From Archilochus colubris (Eukaryota; Chordata; Aves; Apodiformes; Trochilidae), in contig CM041083.1 in assembly GCA_023079485.1 (NCBI GenBank), forward strand, positions 156,382,552 through 156,446,551: a DNA stretch of 64,000 bases, written 5' to 3'. Below the pieces are notes generated by a model. That model did no database searches, was not told the DNA's origin, and saw nothing but the letters and a program-made list of their open reading frames with translations. Below are positions 35,024-48,199 of this stretch, piece after piece; the stretch's first letter is position 1, and each line of letters opens with the position of its first letter. Both the position numbers and the translations under genes were made by a program.

Positions 35024-37751
35024 TTCTGTGATTATGCTGTTAACATCTCAACTACACTACTGATAACCTCTTCACTTTTCAGAGTTGGGGTGTTTGCTCT
35101 TTTGTTCATAAAAAGTTTTTGAGAAACAGACTACTGTCTAGGGCTCTGGCACAAGCAAATAACTAGGGAGGTCATGGGAATCCTTTCTGGATTAATCTGG
35201 TGAACAATGAGAAGCGTTAATACCCTTGGAAAGGGGACATCACCTAACAGGTGATGAGAACTGCCTGCTTTGCTAAGACTGAAAAGTGCCTGGTGTCTTC
35301 ATATAATCCAAAAGGTTGGTTAGTGTCTCTTAGACAGTTAACTATGCAGCCATATACAGATGGGGAAAATAAAGGAGCTGTAAATGCTATCAAATCATCA
35401 CAAACTGCCTCAGCTACAATGCAATGGAGAATCAGACTGATTGTCCAAATGACAAGTCCAGTAAAGATTTTTAGAAAAGTAAATTCCTCAATGCTGTTTA
35501 TACATGGTCCTGAAAGAAAAATAATCTGAACCCATATTTTTAAAACTATTTGACCACATTAAGTCTTTTCTTGGTACAGCCTGTAACTTCTTGGTTATGC
35601 AGCTAGTGAATGAATTTTAATAGCTCAATGTGAAGTTCATAAGAGGATCACATACCTAAATAGTACTTTGAGTATTATTTTTAATTCTTTCCAGCTCATT
35701 TCCTTTTTTCCTGCTGATACCACTGAAAGGTCTGCCAAGAATACATTGGCAAATGCTAAGGACTAAAATAATGAACATCTTATCTGATGTTTTGTGGATA
35801 ATTAGGGGGTTATGGGTCTTCAAGAATAAGGTCACCTTTTATTAGTCATAAATTGTTCATTTCTATGTATTTATATTACTTCAATTCACTATTATTTTTA
35901 AAGCTTTTACAAGCCCATAAATATTTCCAATTTTGAACAGTTAGAGCTCCAACATAAGTATAATCAAACCTTCCATCAGATCCCCCTAAAGTTATTTCTT
36001 GTCATTCAGGAACAACAGCTTAATTCAGTCAATACAGGAATGCCTGATAGATGTCTGGCTGCTACTAACTGTTGGATTGCCACCTATTCCAGTATAAATA
36101 AGAGCAAAGCAAAGAGAAGATACATTAAATGGTTTATTTATTAGAAAGATTTCACAGCTTCCTGTGAGGAAAAAACACAAAAGACCTGTTCAAGTTTCCA
36201 TAACTTAGCATCATCTTCTGTCATTTTGCTCACAGAATCTTTCATGAACAACAAAATAATTTATTCTGTTTGGGTATCTGGCTAATGAGCTATTTTATAG
36301 TTTGTTCTTAAAATACTCTGCCTCATCAATTAGTATAAGAAACACAACATAGTAGTCCTTTTATTCCTAAAATATAACCTTTGAAATGTGGTGATCACTT
36401 TGGACAAAAATTTAGACTTGTCTTTTTGGAGCTTATAATTTTATTTTTTTGGTAGAAGGAAAATAAACCAAGTGAACTTGGAAGGACAAATAAATGCAAT
36501 GATGATCCACTTTCTCCTCTAGCCCCAGTGAATGTTTAAATATCCAGCAGTTGTCCAGTGTCATTGAAAGATTTATCACACAGATGGAAATCTTTCAGAC
36601 AAGCGTCTGTTGGCAATGTCAGTCTGTATTCCATCCCTCAAAGAAAGCTATCTTCTGGATCATGGAAATTTTTCAATTTTCAGATTAATTTTTCATTCAC
36701 GTGAAATGTAACAGACTTACATGATGGTTTGCTTTTGGTTTTTTTGGGTTTTTTTTTAATCAATACTTCAGTCTTACTTGGCTGACTCAGCTGTTAATAT
36801 GAATATCTTTAGGAATATCCAGGGAGCCATACTGATATATGTAAGCTGTCAAAATGGAGTGGGGAATTTTGGGGAATAACAGGTGATAGAATCATCATAG
36901 GCTAATGTGAATTACCCATCTAATCTATGTATCAAACAATATCACACACACATTATTGAGTATTTGACATAACCAAAGTAAGTGATAAAACTTAATGAAC
37001 TTCAGTGGTTTTGGTGCCACTGAAGAATGAACTTTGATATTTTTTCTTAGCTTCCAATTCAGAAGTTATCATGGGACCATGATATCTTAGAGACAGAATT
37101 TGCATTTAAGTAGTTCTTCACAAACTAGAATCCACGTTTTCAGGGTAACAAGCAGGGGAGAAAAGGAGCATACATAATTCTACAAAAAAGAAATGCAGTC
37201 AAAATGTCAAGTAGGCAATGTCATGCAAAGTCCAATGTGAGTAGCATAAGCACAGAAATTAACACTGGGAAATAACAAATGGAGCTCCTTTTTGACCTGT
37301 AACCTTTAGGACTGAAACTTTAGTTACATCCCTGGGGTGGAGACTGAAGAACACCTGTTTCTACAAAGGCCAATAACTTTACCTTCCACTTTACTGTGGT
37401 TCAGATCTTAATACCCAAATCATCTCCATTACTCAGACTATTTAACTCCTGGGGTCTATCTTGGAACAAACCAATTAATTTTCTCCAGGATGAAGCACAG
37501 ATATATATTTTTTTTCCTTTTCTGGGAAAAGACTTTTCCAAAGACAACACCCAGGATGTGGAAGGGAGTTTTGCACCTCTGCTGGATCAGTCACCCAACA
37601 TCATCCTCAGCAGGTCTTTCACACTCCAGCTTCCCCAGATATACTCATATCATTCTCTAATGCATGCAACCCATGTTCTGTCTCAACAGAGAGTTTTCTT
37701 TTGGGGAGCACCTTTCATCATTGCAGACATTTTAACAAACAAAAATAAGAC

Positions 37752-37770
37752 CAACAACAACAACAACAAC
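37752..37770. repeat. (AAC)n microsatellite
   Basis: Six CAA/AAC units are read directly. In the overlapping open frame they give an asparagine run. Confidence 0.85.
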
Positions 37771-39302
37771 AAAAAACAAACCAAAAAAACCCCTCTAATT
37801 AAAGGAATTTTTATGTCTCTGAGTCCTGCTCAAGTCCGGCCCAAGAAAAGGAAAATGCAGGAAAACACAGACTTTTTTATAGGGGACTATGTCTGAGAAG
37901 TGTGGATGCAAACTGATCTGTTGTTTCTGGCATGGGAACCAGGAATTGTTCTCTGAGTGGATATTTTTCAGTGTAGAGCTAAGGCTGTGCAATAGTTTTC
38001 ATCCTGACACCGACATTGTTTTTAATTTTTTACTTTTGATTTAGTGTTTTTTTAATGAAAGTTACAGGAGCTATGCATATATATCTATATAAAAAAAATG
38101 TATGAATAACTGAATTCAGTGGAGCACCTGCATTCAGGTCATCTCTGTGTATATGGCTTGTTTCTCTTTAACAACATTTTTTCTACCAAAAAATAAACAA
38201 TGGAGGCTTTCCTAAAAGAACAGACACTGTCTTCTCCAACTTTACTTCATGCAATGGTAAACCAAACAAAAATAAATAGTTTGGAACTTAGTTTGGAAAG
38301 TTTAATCTTTTGTCTATGTGCAAATGACTCAACATATCTATAGTATTAGAAAGAATATACATCTGGTTTGTATGGAAATAAGTTTTCGTAGAAGTTAATG
38401 GAAATTTTATTATTGTGTTCTTTCCTAGCCACAAACCAGGATCTTTAATAAAAATTAACTTTGTCCTATTAAATTTGATTTAGTAGCAAATGCAATTTGT
38501 AAAAATAAACCTTTTTAATTAATGATGATAAAGTTCTGTATCTATAATGAAAATTTAGATCACTCATTTATGTCCTATGAAAATAACTTGAGAGCTATTT
38601 TTTATCATCTTACCACTGAAAACACTAGTTTTGGTGCAGGAAAATATAAGTCACCATGTAAGAAAAAATATGAAGGACATAAAGGATAAGGTCTATATTT
38701 TTAAAAATATCCTAGCCCTTAGAAAAATTATATCCAGCTAACAAAAACAGCACATATAGATCACTGACTCTCAGCTATGACTTGTAGCCAGTTAGTAATT
38801 GAACTGTTGGTGTTTTTCTCAGTAGGAGTGATACAAGTTAAGGTGAAGGGAGTAGAAATTCCTCTGCTCCTTCCATGGATGGAATGTACTCAGTAAAGAA
38901 CAAAGAAGCAAACAGAAAAATCTCATGGTCTGTAAAGTTTCTTCTTGAAGGAGGACCTTGTAGTTGATCCAACTTAGTGTTTGCTGCTTAACAGGTTTTC
39001 TATTCATTAAGGGTGTCAGTCATAAGAAACTAAGAAAATTAAGAATCAAAAAATTTAGATTTCTAAAAATTAGAAATTTAAATCTGGCTAAATTTATGTA
39101 GATTCCCTGTAATAGCCAACTCTAAAAGGCAGTTCAGCTCATGCTAAAATAGAGACTTAGAGATACAAGAACAACCTCTGCTTATTTCTCTCCACTCATT
39201 CACAAGCAAGCTAGAGAGATGAGGTCAAAGTTGGATAGCTAGAAATATGATCTTTCTGAGCAAAAGAGGTGCCAAGACTCTTTTAGTACTGGAAGGGGTA
39301 TT

Positions 39303-39324
39303 GCTGTTATATAGCTGTTATATA
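39303..39324. repeat. Tandem duplication of an 11-mer
   Basis: GCTGTTATATA is present twice in perfect tandem. Confidence 0.8.
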
Positions 39325-41517
39325 GCATCATGCCAAATCAATTACATATGAAAGTCAGTTCCTTGGCTGGCAACACTGTAATGAAATCTACATACAAAGA
39401 ACCACATAACCAAACAGACTACATTTAGTATACAGACTTTAACAGAACTACTGTATCTATATTGAGAATGTGTAGATAAGTAAATGTCATGGATGAGCTA
39501 GAATACTTTGAACGATAAATCTATGAAGCTTTTCACAGAGTCTTACTTAGCAAAGTTAATAACTTGTTTTAGTGATGAGGAAACTTGACTAAGATAAAGC
39601 TGTAGATTGATACAATATCTGTATGTATTTTCCCCTTCCCAAAGCAATATAATAAAATATGTATTAGCTTTCAGCCCACTAAAATCAAGCAGTTCAACAA
39701 GGAAAAGTGGCCTATTGACAAATCTGTTTTATTAAAGTCTTTGAATGAAGAGCCTTCTGGGAAATATCACAATGAATTATTCAACCACCTAACTGAACTT
39801 GTGTTGAACCATTTTCCTTTTCCTTCCCTTTGAAGGGTTTTGCAGAAGCTCAGGAAAAAGTCAAAACTTCCTTGCTCCTGAACAATAAATGCAGGCTGTT
39901 CCTCATTCCAGTAAACACTGCATTTTTGTAAAGAAAGAAAACACCTGGTGCATGAAATCAATCTTACTTGCACATTTCAAGAAAACTTCTCTCAAGATCC
40001 ATCTTTAGATAAACATCAGTCTACTATCCTTTCCTGCATCAATATGAAACCTATGAAACAGTAAAAGCAGGAATATTTGTTTTGTGTGTGTGAGGTGGTG
40101 TGTTTGGCTAGTAAAAAGGCTTCTTATCCCTCCAGGCTCCCACAGGCCTGGGGAATAAAGGTGGGATGTGCATCAGCAATTTTCTGTGGGCTTCCAGACC
40201 ATGTCAAACGGCCTATGACATGTTCTTCATTCAGTATAGAGGAAATATTCCTTTGAAATCTGGTGCCAGGAAGGGAGAATAGCTGAGAGGGGAGAATATG
40301 GGGGCTTAAAGATGCCGACAGTAAATATACATTCCATAGAGTGGTTAATGGTCAAGAAAATCAGTGATTCACTGAGGCAAGACAGAGGGGAATGTCTGAC
40401 TTGTTCTTTTGATTGATAGTCAGCAGAATGCCAATGAGCAAGGGAAAATAAGCACAAAAGACTTTTCAGTAGGAAAAACAAGGCATTAATAGTGAATATC
40501 ATGCCCAACACTGATGATGATTTATAGTCTGGCTTGCAGACAAAACCACTGATCTGGTATTGCTAATAAGACGAGAGGCATGTAAACTCCAAGGCCTTTT
40601 CATAGAGTACACAACAGCCATAAAATTTCTTTTGAAGGTTAGTTTCCCCTTCAGAATCTCATGTAGTCATTCAATTTGCAAGACAATCAATCCAGAAAAA
40701 GTTCTAAGGTGCCAGTTTAGGACTGCAACTGAAATAATTTATTGTCAAACAATACAGAACTAGCGTCTTATGCGAGGCAGAGTAAATCTTACTTCATGAT
40801 GTGAAGTAATTTGGTATGAGGTGCTTACACTTACATAAAAACATTTACATGTGAAGTTTGTGTTCTGCAGTAAATATATAACAAAAAATTTTCTTTTTTT
40901 TTTTTTCCAGGGAGCATATAGTTTACACATCATAATTTATTTCTCCTAAAAAAATATTTCAAATGAACATTAATATCTCTACTTTTTTTCATAACTCTGA
41001 TAAAATATACACTATATAATATGTAGCAGCTCACTTCTTCCTTTACCAAGGAGATTTAAATAGCAGTCTCTCAGATTGCAGAATAACCCAGCTGTCAGGT
41101 GACAGTCATTCTTTTGTATGTTATCTCAATTTATATTTAAGTATTTTATAAAAAGTTACTTCATACAAAGAGATTGAGGGAGGCATTTTAAAATAGTGGT
41201 TATGATTAGGCAATTTATCTGAAAGGTTATTTATGCTGTTTCAGTGCCCATTTTGAATTGGACAAAGACATGAACAGTTAGGCTAAAAGATATTCTTAGG
41301 AAGCTCATTTTAACCTTTCCTGTTGACACTTTCCCACTTTAGATAAAATGCTCAAAAGGTCATTGAGATCAAGAACAAGAATAGCTCTCCAGCCTTCTAA
41401 CTAGGACACTCGCCCAGGAGATGGGAACACATAGATTGCCTCTCTCCAGTAAATATTTAATTGAGTATATGCAGTGGAACAGTGTCAACATAAGACATCA
41501 AGAGAGCCCTTTTATGT

Positions 41518-41570
41518 TAGTTTAAAGTTTAGGACAAGCATTTATAAGTGAGAGATGTGGGTTCAAAACC
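41518..41570 (+). other. Possible tRNA-derived SINE relic with box A and box B
   Basis: TAGTTTAAAGT at 41518-41528 fits the Pol III box A consensus TRGYNNARNNG except for its last base. GGTTCAAAACC at 41560-41570 fits box B (GGTTCRANNCC) exactly. The 42-base start-to-start spacing is that of a tRNA. Sequence on both sides (AGGACACTCGCCCAGGAG near 41404; GAACTGAATCCAGG near 41587) resembles old amniote tRNA-like repeats. A cloverleaf does not fold convincingly, so it is not a functional tRNA gene. Confidence 0.3.
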
Positions 41571-41919
41571 AGTCACACAGAGGTGTGAACTGAATCCAGG
41601 TTTTTCATATCCTGCACACTTCTGCTTGAGTCTATGAGAACCTCCTCTTTTTCAGACTACTTGAGTTTTGGGTTGGATTTTTTGGACTTCTACTGAGAGA
41701 GTGCTCAAAAGCCTGTTGCAGAAACAGGCTGACAGGAACCTCATACAGTTTAGCAAAAGCAAACTGGATCTGGGAAGGCAGAGCCCTGCACATGTGTAGA
41801 GCTAGAAAGCAGTTTTGAATAAAAATCCTTGGGGCTCTAGTGAACAACCAGTTGAACATGAGTTAACAGAGTGCCCTTCTTTAGAAAGAGGTAATACAGG
41901 GCTTTATTAGCCAAAGCAC

Positions 41920-42450
41920 AGCCAAGAGACTGAAGAAAGTGACTGCTCCACTGTGTTCAACATACATGAGTCTGAATCTTTGGTACTGAGTCCAGTTTGG
42001 GGGTTCTCAGTGCAGGAAAGACAGACATGGGGAGCAGGGAGGGTCACCTAGATAATCAGAAGGACAGACAGGTCGGGGTTTCTTTTATCATGGGGAAGAC
42101 CAAGGTCAAGAGAGATGCATTATGGCTCTCTGAAACTGCCTGACAGGAGTGCGAAAGTGGAGAGAAAATGGATCCAAACTCTTCTCAGAGGTGCACAGAC
42201 ACAGAAGAAGAGGAAGTGGACAGGCTATGTTTTGACTATTTATAAATTTTGACTCTATGGAAGGAATTTTTTAAATCACAGGAAGGATTTTCAAAGAGGT
42301 TGTCCAAAAAATTGTGGAATAACTGTCACTGTATATTTAGAACTTGACTGTACAAAGTCCAGAGAAACCCAATTTTAGTAGGCCCTGCTTGTATCAGGAA
42401 GGTTGACATGATGGTTTCTAGAGGTGTCTTCTGACCTCAGTTTATGTCTC
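41920..42450 (+). mobile_element. Old CR1 LINE 3' fragment
   Basis: The wording follows a CR1 3' end in order but is heavily mutated: a VTAPLCSTYMSLNLWY-like stretch (near 41940), TACTGAGTCCAGTTTGGGG (near 41985), GGATCCAAACTCTTCTCAG (near 42170), GGAAGGATTTTCAAAGAGG (near 42280) and GAACTTGACTGTACAAAGTCC (near 42340). It then gives a GGCCCTGCTTGTATCAGG stretch and GTCTTCTGACCTCAGTTTATG (near 42425). No open frame and no tail octamers survive. Confidence 0.75.
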
Positions 42451-44686
42451 TTCTGGTTTGTTTGCCAATATAAAAATCCATAGACAACTATTTAGTAAGA
42501 ACACTATTAACATTTCCTTGATATTCTTCAAGAATAAAATTGCTAAGCTTTAAAATTATTTTTCAATGTTAAAAAATGTTCTACTACTTTATAATAGAAG
42601 TCTTTTTTCCTTCCTCTTACTCACTTTCTGCATTCTCTGCCTTATACACTAAGACTATATTTTATTTTCTCATGTATATCTAGTATCTTCACATTATTTA
42701 GGGTAATGACCTATATGGCCTATATTACAAGCCATTCCTTAATTCTTTCTACTTCCTTCTTCTGTTAAACTGCTACAAAATTCCTAGTGTTGCTGAAAAT
42801 TAGATATATTCTTACTCTATTCTAAATATAAAATCCTTGTCTGACTTTTGAATATTTTTTCTCAAGATATTTAACTTAAATAACTTAAAAAAGATTTTTT
42901 AAAACTGAGAAATATCTGTATGCTTGTTTAAGAGAAATAAAGAGAGAAATTTGTAATTTGTGACCAGTTGACTGAAAAACACAATTCTCAAGTTATGGTG
43001 AGATAACTTAGTCTCTCTGCCCTCCAAACTTTAATACAAAAAAGAAAAAAAATCAACCTTGCATTCAGACAGACACAAATAGCTTTGTATATGCATATAT
43101 GCTCAAGAACATAAATTCACATATGCACATAAATATTTCAGAAGAAAAATGAGCCTCTCAAACTCAGTAGTAAATATGAACACTGAGGATTTATTTGAGT
43201 ATTTTTGTGGAGCAGATCTCTGAGGGTTGGTCTGGTGTGTGACCACTGCTTTCTGAAGGGTTGAATTTGGCCTATGCAGAGCATAAAGAACATGTGGAAA
43301 CATGCAGAGTCATTTTACTCCATGACAACACTACAGCTCTGCAGTCTTTTTGCCAAATAAATTGAAACATTTTCATTCAAATGTGATAAAACCTATTCAT
43401 CTCTTCTGTACATGCATATACAAAATCAGGTGAAGAAACAGAATATATTTTTTTTCTTCCAAATAAATGCAAAAATGCATTGCCTAAAAAGGAGACTTCA
43501 GAAAGGTTGATATCCATTAGTTTCTTCATAGGCTGCTTAATTTTTCTGTAATGTCATGCAGTTCATGCACATACATGGTATTCATACACACATACACAAA
43601 ACACAGTCATACAGGAAGATGCTCTGAACTCACTGTCTTGAGCCTTGTAAATATACATTTTCTCTTTCCTCTGTAGTAAAAAAAATGCTTCTGTGTATTA
43701 ACACAAACAGGTAAGACACAGAGCAAAAGTAGTATCAATAATCAAATAATATTACTGTAGTAATGCTTGTTTCCCCAGTTACCAGTTCTCTAATATTACC
43801 AGCTTTGATTCTTGTTATTTTCTAAGCCTTTGACCTTTCTGAAGATCTTCATTGAAAAAGCTCAAAGTGACAGTGCCAAACAAAATGACATAACCTTGAA
43901 ATATCAGTGTCTTATTTTTTTTTAAACAAAATGTATTTCATTTACATTGTTGCATGTAGCAAAAGCATAATCATGGATAAATCAGAAGTGGGGACACCTA
44001 TTAAAAACATATAGAGGATACATTCAGATTTTTCTTATGTTGCAAATTCTACTTTAAAGGTTTTTATACATTTTGATACTCAGGACATGAAGCCAATGAA
44101 ACATGTTTCCCAGTAGCAGAATGATGCAGGAATGCAGGAAGATATTCAGAGAAAGTTGCAAAATAATGCTTAGGCATTTTTAATTTTAGTCAGTTTAATT
44201 TCAACAAATGTGTTATTCTCCAATGCAAACATCACTATTGCAAAAGCTAACAAAGAAAAAAACATCTCATTTCTTTTAAGTAAAACAAGAAGTTCTTTGA
44301 GAACCAAAACTCATGCAGTCTGATTTTGTACGGATTTTCTTCTCATAGTTGACCGCAAGTTTTGACTGAAACCTTCCTCATAAAGGTGCATTTCTATGTG
44401 GCTTCTTTGGTGTTTGGTAGCAGGGAGACTTAGTTCCAGTCATCAATAATCTACAGTCATCAATATTTCTAATATCTTTTTTATCACTTTAGTTGTTTAT
44501 TTCTTAAATTTTTTGTTTTTTTTTTCTGCTTCCCCCTTATGTCCAATTTGACTGAAACCTGTTAGAGTTTTCCATTTTGTATATTATTATTTGTTTGATT
44601 TTAGGAGAGCAGGAAAGAACAGAATGAGATGGATAAAGAGAAAAAGAGAATGTATGACTGCATAAACTTTGTTTCCTTAGGAAATT
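42451..44686. other. Intergenic, no gene recognised
   Basis: AT-rich DNA without an identified gene. A strong polypyrimidine acceptor and a consensus donor bracket 34 bases at 43677-43710, listed separately. Confidence 0.55.
43677..43710 (+). other. Hypothetical micro-exon bounded by splice consensus
   Basis: TTTTCTCTTTCCTCTGTAG ends at 43676 and CAG/GTAAGA sits at 43710/43711. The 34 bases between are open in one of three frames. Both splice sites are good by eye, but nothing shows that they are used. Confidence 0.12.
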
Positions 44687-44905
44687 CATAGAATCACAGA
44701 ATGGTTTGGGTTGGAAGGGACCTTAGAGATCATCTAGTTCCACCCTCCCACTTGATCAGGTTTTCCAAGGCCCCATCCAACTGGGCCTTGAGCACTTCCA
44801 GGGAGGGAGCAACCACAACTTCCCTGAGCAACCTGTGCCAGTGTTTTGCCACTCTCATCTGATCTTGTCTTGAGTCATGCTTTTCCTCTATTAGAATGTT
44901 ATGCT
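44687..44905 (-). mobile_element. Short CR1 LINE 3' end
   Basis: On the minus strand the last ORF2 codons read HWHRLLREVVVAPSLEVLKA followed by QLDGALENLI, then the 3' UTR (GGTGGAACTAGATGATCTC, AAGGTCCCTTCCAACCC) and two tail octamers (CATTCTGTGATTCTATGA) at 44687. The upstream part (KHNILIEEKHDSRQDQ region) has lost its match. The wording is of CR1-F/B type. It is a truncated, inactive copy. Confidence 0.9.
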
Positions 44906-47900
44906 TTCCAGTCCTAATCACCAGTTACGTAAGAAAATCTTCAGGGGCTAGAGAACAGGTAAATAGCTTATTTTTAGGCTTGAGAACCATTTTTTAAGTA
45001 CGGGTCATTGTTTTAGGGGAAGTAAACTGGCAGGGAAACTTGGGCAGGAGAATTGTAATAGCTTTTTATGCATTATGGAGGCAAAACTAGCAAATATTTT
45101 CTATCTTGAGTATTTGATAAAGGGTAGGAAAGACTGACCTAGATAAATGCAAAATATCAGAGTCACTGTAAATAGCACCTATGGCATTTTTTGAAGTAAT
45201 AAGACAATCTCTTCAGGAATGATTCATTGCCACAGTACTGAAATACATAGGGATCAACACTTGTCAAAACAGTTGGATATACAGTTCATTGATTCTCGAG
45301 TGCAATCACAATACTCTCATCAACTTCTAAGAAATTCATATGCTACCACTATGTGAAAATATGTTTTTTTTTCCAAATAATCACAGTATTTCTTTCACCT
45401 TCCCTTTCAAAATTACATACACAGGGAATGAGCTTGAATACAATGTGGAACTAAAAAGAACTAATTTGAAAACAACCTCTATAGATCTGTGGGCTATGAC
45501 ATGTTGAAATTTCATGGACTTTTAGTATTTCATAATTTTCCTACCAATTTCCATTGCAATGCAAAGCAGAAATGTAACTAAATAGAATTTTATTCTAGAA
45601 GGATACCCAAGGACCAAATACTTTTGCAGGAAATTATACATTTATCACGTTCTTTGATAATTATATCTAAATATGATAATCATACTAAATATCCTACCTG
45701 CTTACCTCTAATCCTTTCCCTCTTTACCACGGTGTTATTTTACCATTACAAATATATTTTAATATGTGTTTTTCAAAATCCAGGATAATCCCAGTGTGTG
45801 TATTTGTATTGAGAGCATACATGTGCTACTCATGCTAATTGACCCTGATCCTTCACAATAAGGACATTGAATGAAGTTTTATTTCTTATGAATACTCTGA
45901 CTTACATGGCTTATTTACTAACCATGGGAGGTGGGCATTTAATCTGTCAAACATTTGTAAAACACCAAAAGCAATGCAACCTTTGACCTGGGTCACTGAA
46001 GCTGCACCAACTTTTTCTGATTTTTCAGTTTGCTCAGCCTGCTTCATATATTTGTCCCATGCCTTATGAAGCATGCAGACAGAGTATGATCTTTGACATC
46101 CAGCCACCTGTGTCCCATACTTTTTCTGTGAAAGAAATAAATGACAGGCCTGGAGATTAAGACCAGGCCTCTCTCTCTTTTTCTTTTTCAGTCTTTTTTT
46201 TTTTTTTTTTTTTTTTTCCCTTAATACAGGTGTTTTAACAGATGAGCTGTAAGACCTATCTGTGTTTTAATTTATAAAAGCTTTTTCTATTTCCACTGAA
46301 CTTTTGCTAGGTATGTCTTGTGTAGTTTTAAATGACCAACTATCTCTATATTTTATGTAAAAAGATTAGATCATTTTTATTTTAAAATCAATAGTACAGT
46401 CATTATTCACTTTAGCATGAATGATGAAAAAGGTTGGTGACTTTGGTTTTTCACAGAACATTAAAGAAAAGAAAAAAGATTTTTTCTTATGTTATAGCAT
46501 ACTGACTCTTTCCTGAGTTATGGAGATATTATTACTTTTAGTCATGATTTGGCTCAAAACATATTTCTAAGTGGGAAAAAAAGTGAAAATTGTATCATTT
46601 AATCTTTGCAGTGCTTACTCATACTTACTACCACTAAACGGATACTAAGTTAATTAAAGTTTAAACTCTGTTATTTCAGACTTGAACATCTTGGCCAAGG
46701 TACTCCTCCCAGTTGTCCCATAGTCCATGCAAGAAGGCAAGACCAACTCTGTCTTGGCTGAATCATTCAGTGAATATGAGACTGTCCTCTTAGGGAGAGG
46801 GAAATTAATTTGGGCAACTGCAGGAATAAGGGATCTATTGCTGTTTTAAACACTTTCTGATACCTTATTGGGCTACCATCTGTTCTTCTGAAAGGACACA
46901 GATCTCTCATTCAAAGGTCATATTTGTTAGCCAAATGTGAATGACTAAATAACATCAGTTCCGTGTCTCAAATTATACAAGAATTTTACTTTTAGGTAAC
47001 TGAACCATGCCTCTGTTCTGGACAGCTTACTTTCTTCCTTAGTGGTAATTCACTGAAATAAATCCTATTCACTCACTTGCATTCCTCAATCAATTTAAGT
47101 CAAAACATTTGTGGATTAGGCAGAATGTTTCATTGGCTGACCCTCAATGAACACAGTGGACTCTAGGAGCTGATATTAGTTTAGACCAATAGTAAGTCAG
47201 TGGGACACTGTTGATTCCCTTATTTTACAAATTCAATTGAAAGCAATAATTGGGTCTCATTTCTTAAACATAGTGGCTGCATATTGATCAAGTTTGTTCA
47301 GAAGTAACATTTAGTATTGATTTTTTTCTGTTCCTGGAAGAAAGAAGTAAGAAACATTTTAATTATGCATTTTAAAGATCATCCTCTTTGAAATATTATT
47401 ACCATGTTGAGCTTATTCAGGTCTATTGTTTAGACTTTAATAGATGCCCATAATAAAGAAGAAAACCATACTAAATAAAATGTTACAGAAGCATAAGCAA
47501 GAAAATACTGATTCCCTGCAAAAATTTTAATGTCATTAGATATAAAATAAGGTTATAAATATTAAAAATAAATAAGTTTATGATGTAAGAATTAATAATT
47601 TCATACTTCCTTTACCACAGTGATGGAGACATGGAGAAGTCTAGCTACAGCTCCAAGTGTAACTTAAATGAATGCAACAGCAGAATTAGTGGTTTGCAAA
47701 GATGGAAGGGGGACATTTAAAAAACCCCAGCAGTATCTCCTAACACTGCTGCTGCCAGATGGCTTCAATCCTTCTGTTCTTCAACTTCTGGTTGGATCAC
47801 AGAGACAAAAATAAAAAATACACCAGATGCACTCTTTTGGACTGTGTCCCATTTTGTGTTCTCCTAATCAAGAATGGGGGAAAGGTGAAAGAGAATGAGC

Positions 47901-48199
47901 AAGATATACTATGGCAAGTTTAAAGAGAAAAGAACCAAAAATATTTTGAAACTATGATGCATCTAAGCAGTGAAGAATGCAGAAAAGACCAGGCACATGA
48001 ATCTTACAGAAAAAACCCCACATCTTTCAGCAGAAGACTAGCAGTGGAGGTAGCAAAGAAGTAATATGCAGGCATATGAAGTAGCAGTAAAAAGAGAATA
48101 ACAATAGGTCTTCCAATACAAGGAAGTAAAAATGGCCACCATACTAACAAAATGCTGGTGTTAGTTTCTGAAGTGGGACCAAAAGATCTGAACCTGTGA
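44906..48199. other. Gene-free stretch with a poly(T) tract
   Basis: No gene was recognised. A 24-T run lies at 46194-46217. A 73-codon minus-strand frame at 45886-46107 has no recognisable motif. Confidence 0.55.
46194..46217. repeat. Poly(T) tract of 24 bases
   Basis: An uninterrupted T run, preceded by a CT-rich stretch. If it is the tail of a retroposed sequence, that sequence would lie to the right on the minus strand, but nothing there is recognisable. Confidence 0.85.

Larger units (their letters stand above)
34922..41919. other. Long gene-free stretch
   Basis: No gene was recognised over about 7 kb. Contents seen are AAT trinucleotide repeats near 35006, an AAC repeat at 37752-37770 within the longest CR1-free open frame (37396-37896, rejected as a gene), a doubled 11-mer near 39303, and a possible tRNA-like SINE relic at 41380-41630. 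The 36530-36720 segment contains mixed-composition words resembling conserved noncoding DNA. Confidence 0.55.

Noticed and set aside
37396..37896. Open frame of 166 codons on the plus strand, the longest in the window
   Set aside because: It has no recognisable motif, it includes an asparagine/lysine run coded by an AAC microsatellite, and its composition matches the surrounding noncoding DNA. A frame of this length is possible by chance in 64 kb.
40880..40910. Long T tract ending in CCAG, a strong-looking splice acceptor
   Set aside because: No donor or open frame follows within a usual exon length, and T-rich tracts with CAG are frequent in this DNA.
45886..46107. Minus-strand frame of 73 codons with charged residues
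   Set aside because: No family motif, no splice sites bounding it convincingly, and length well within chance.
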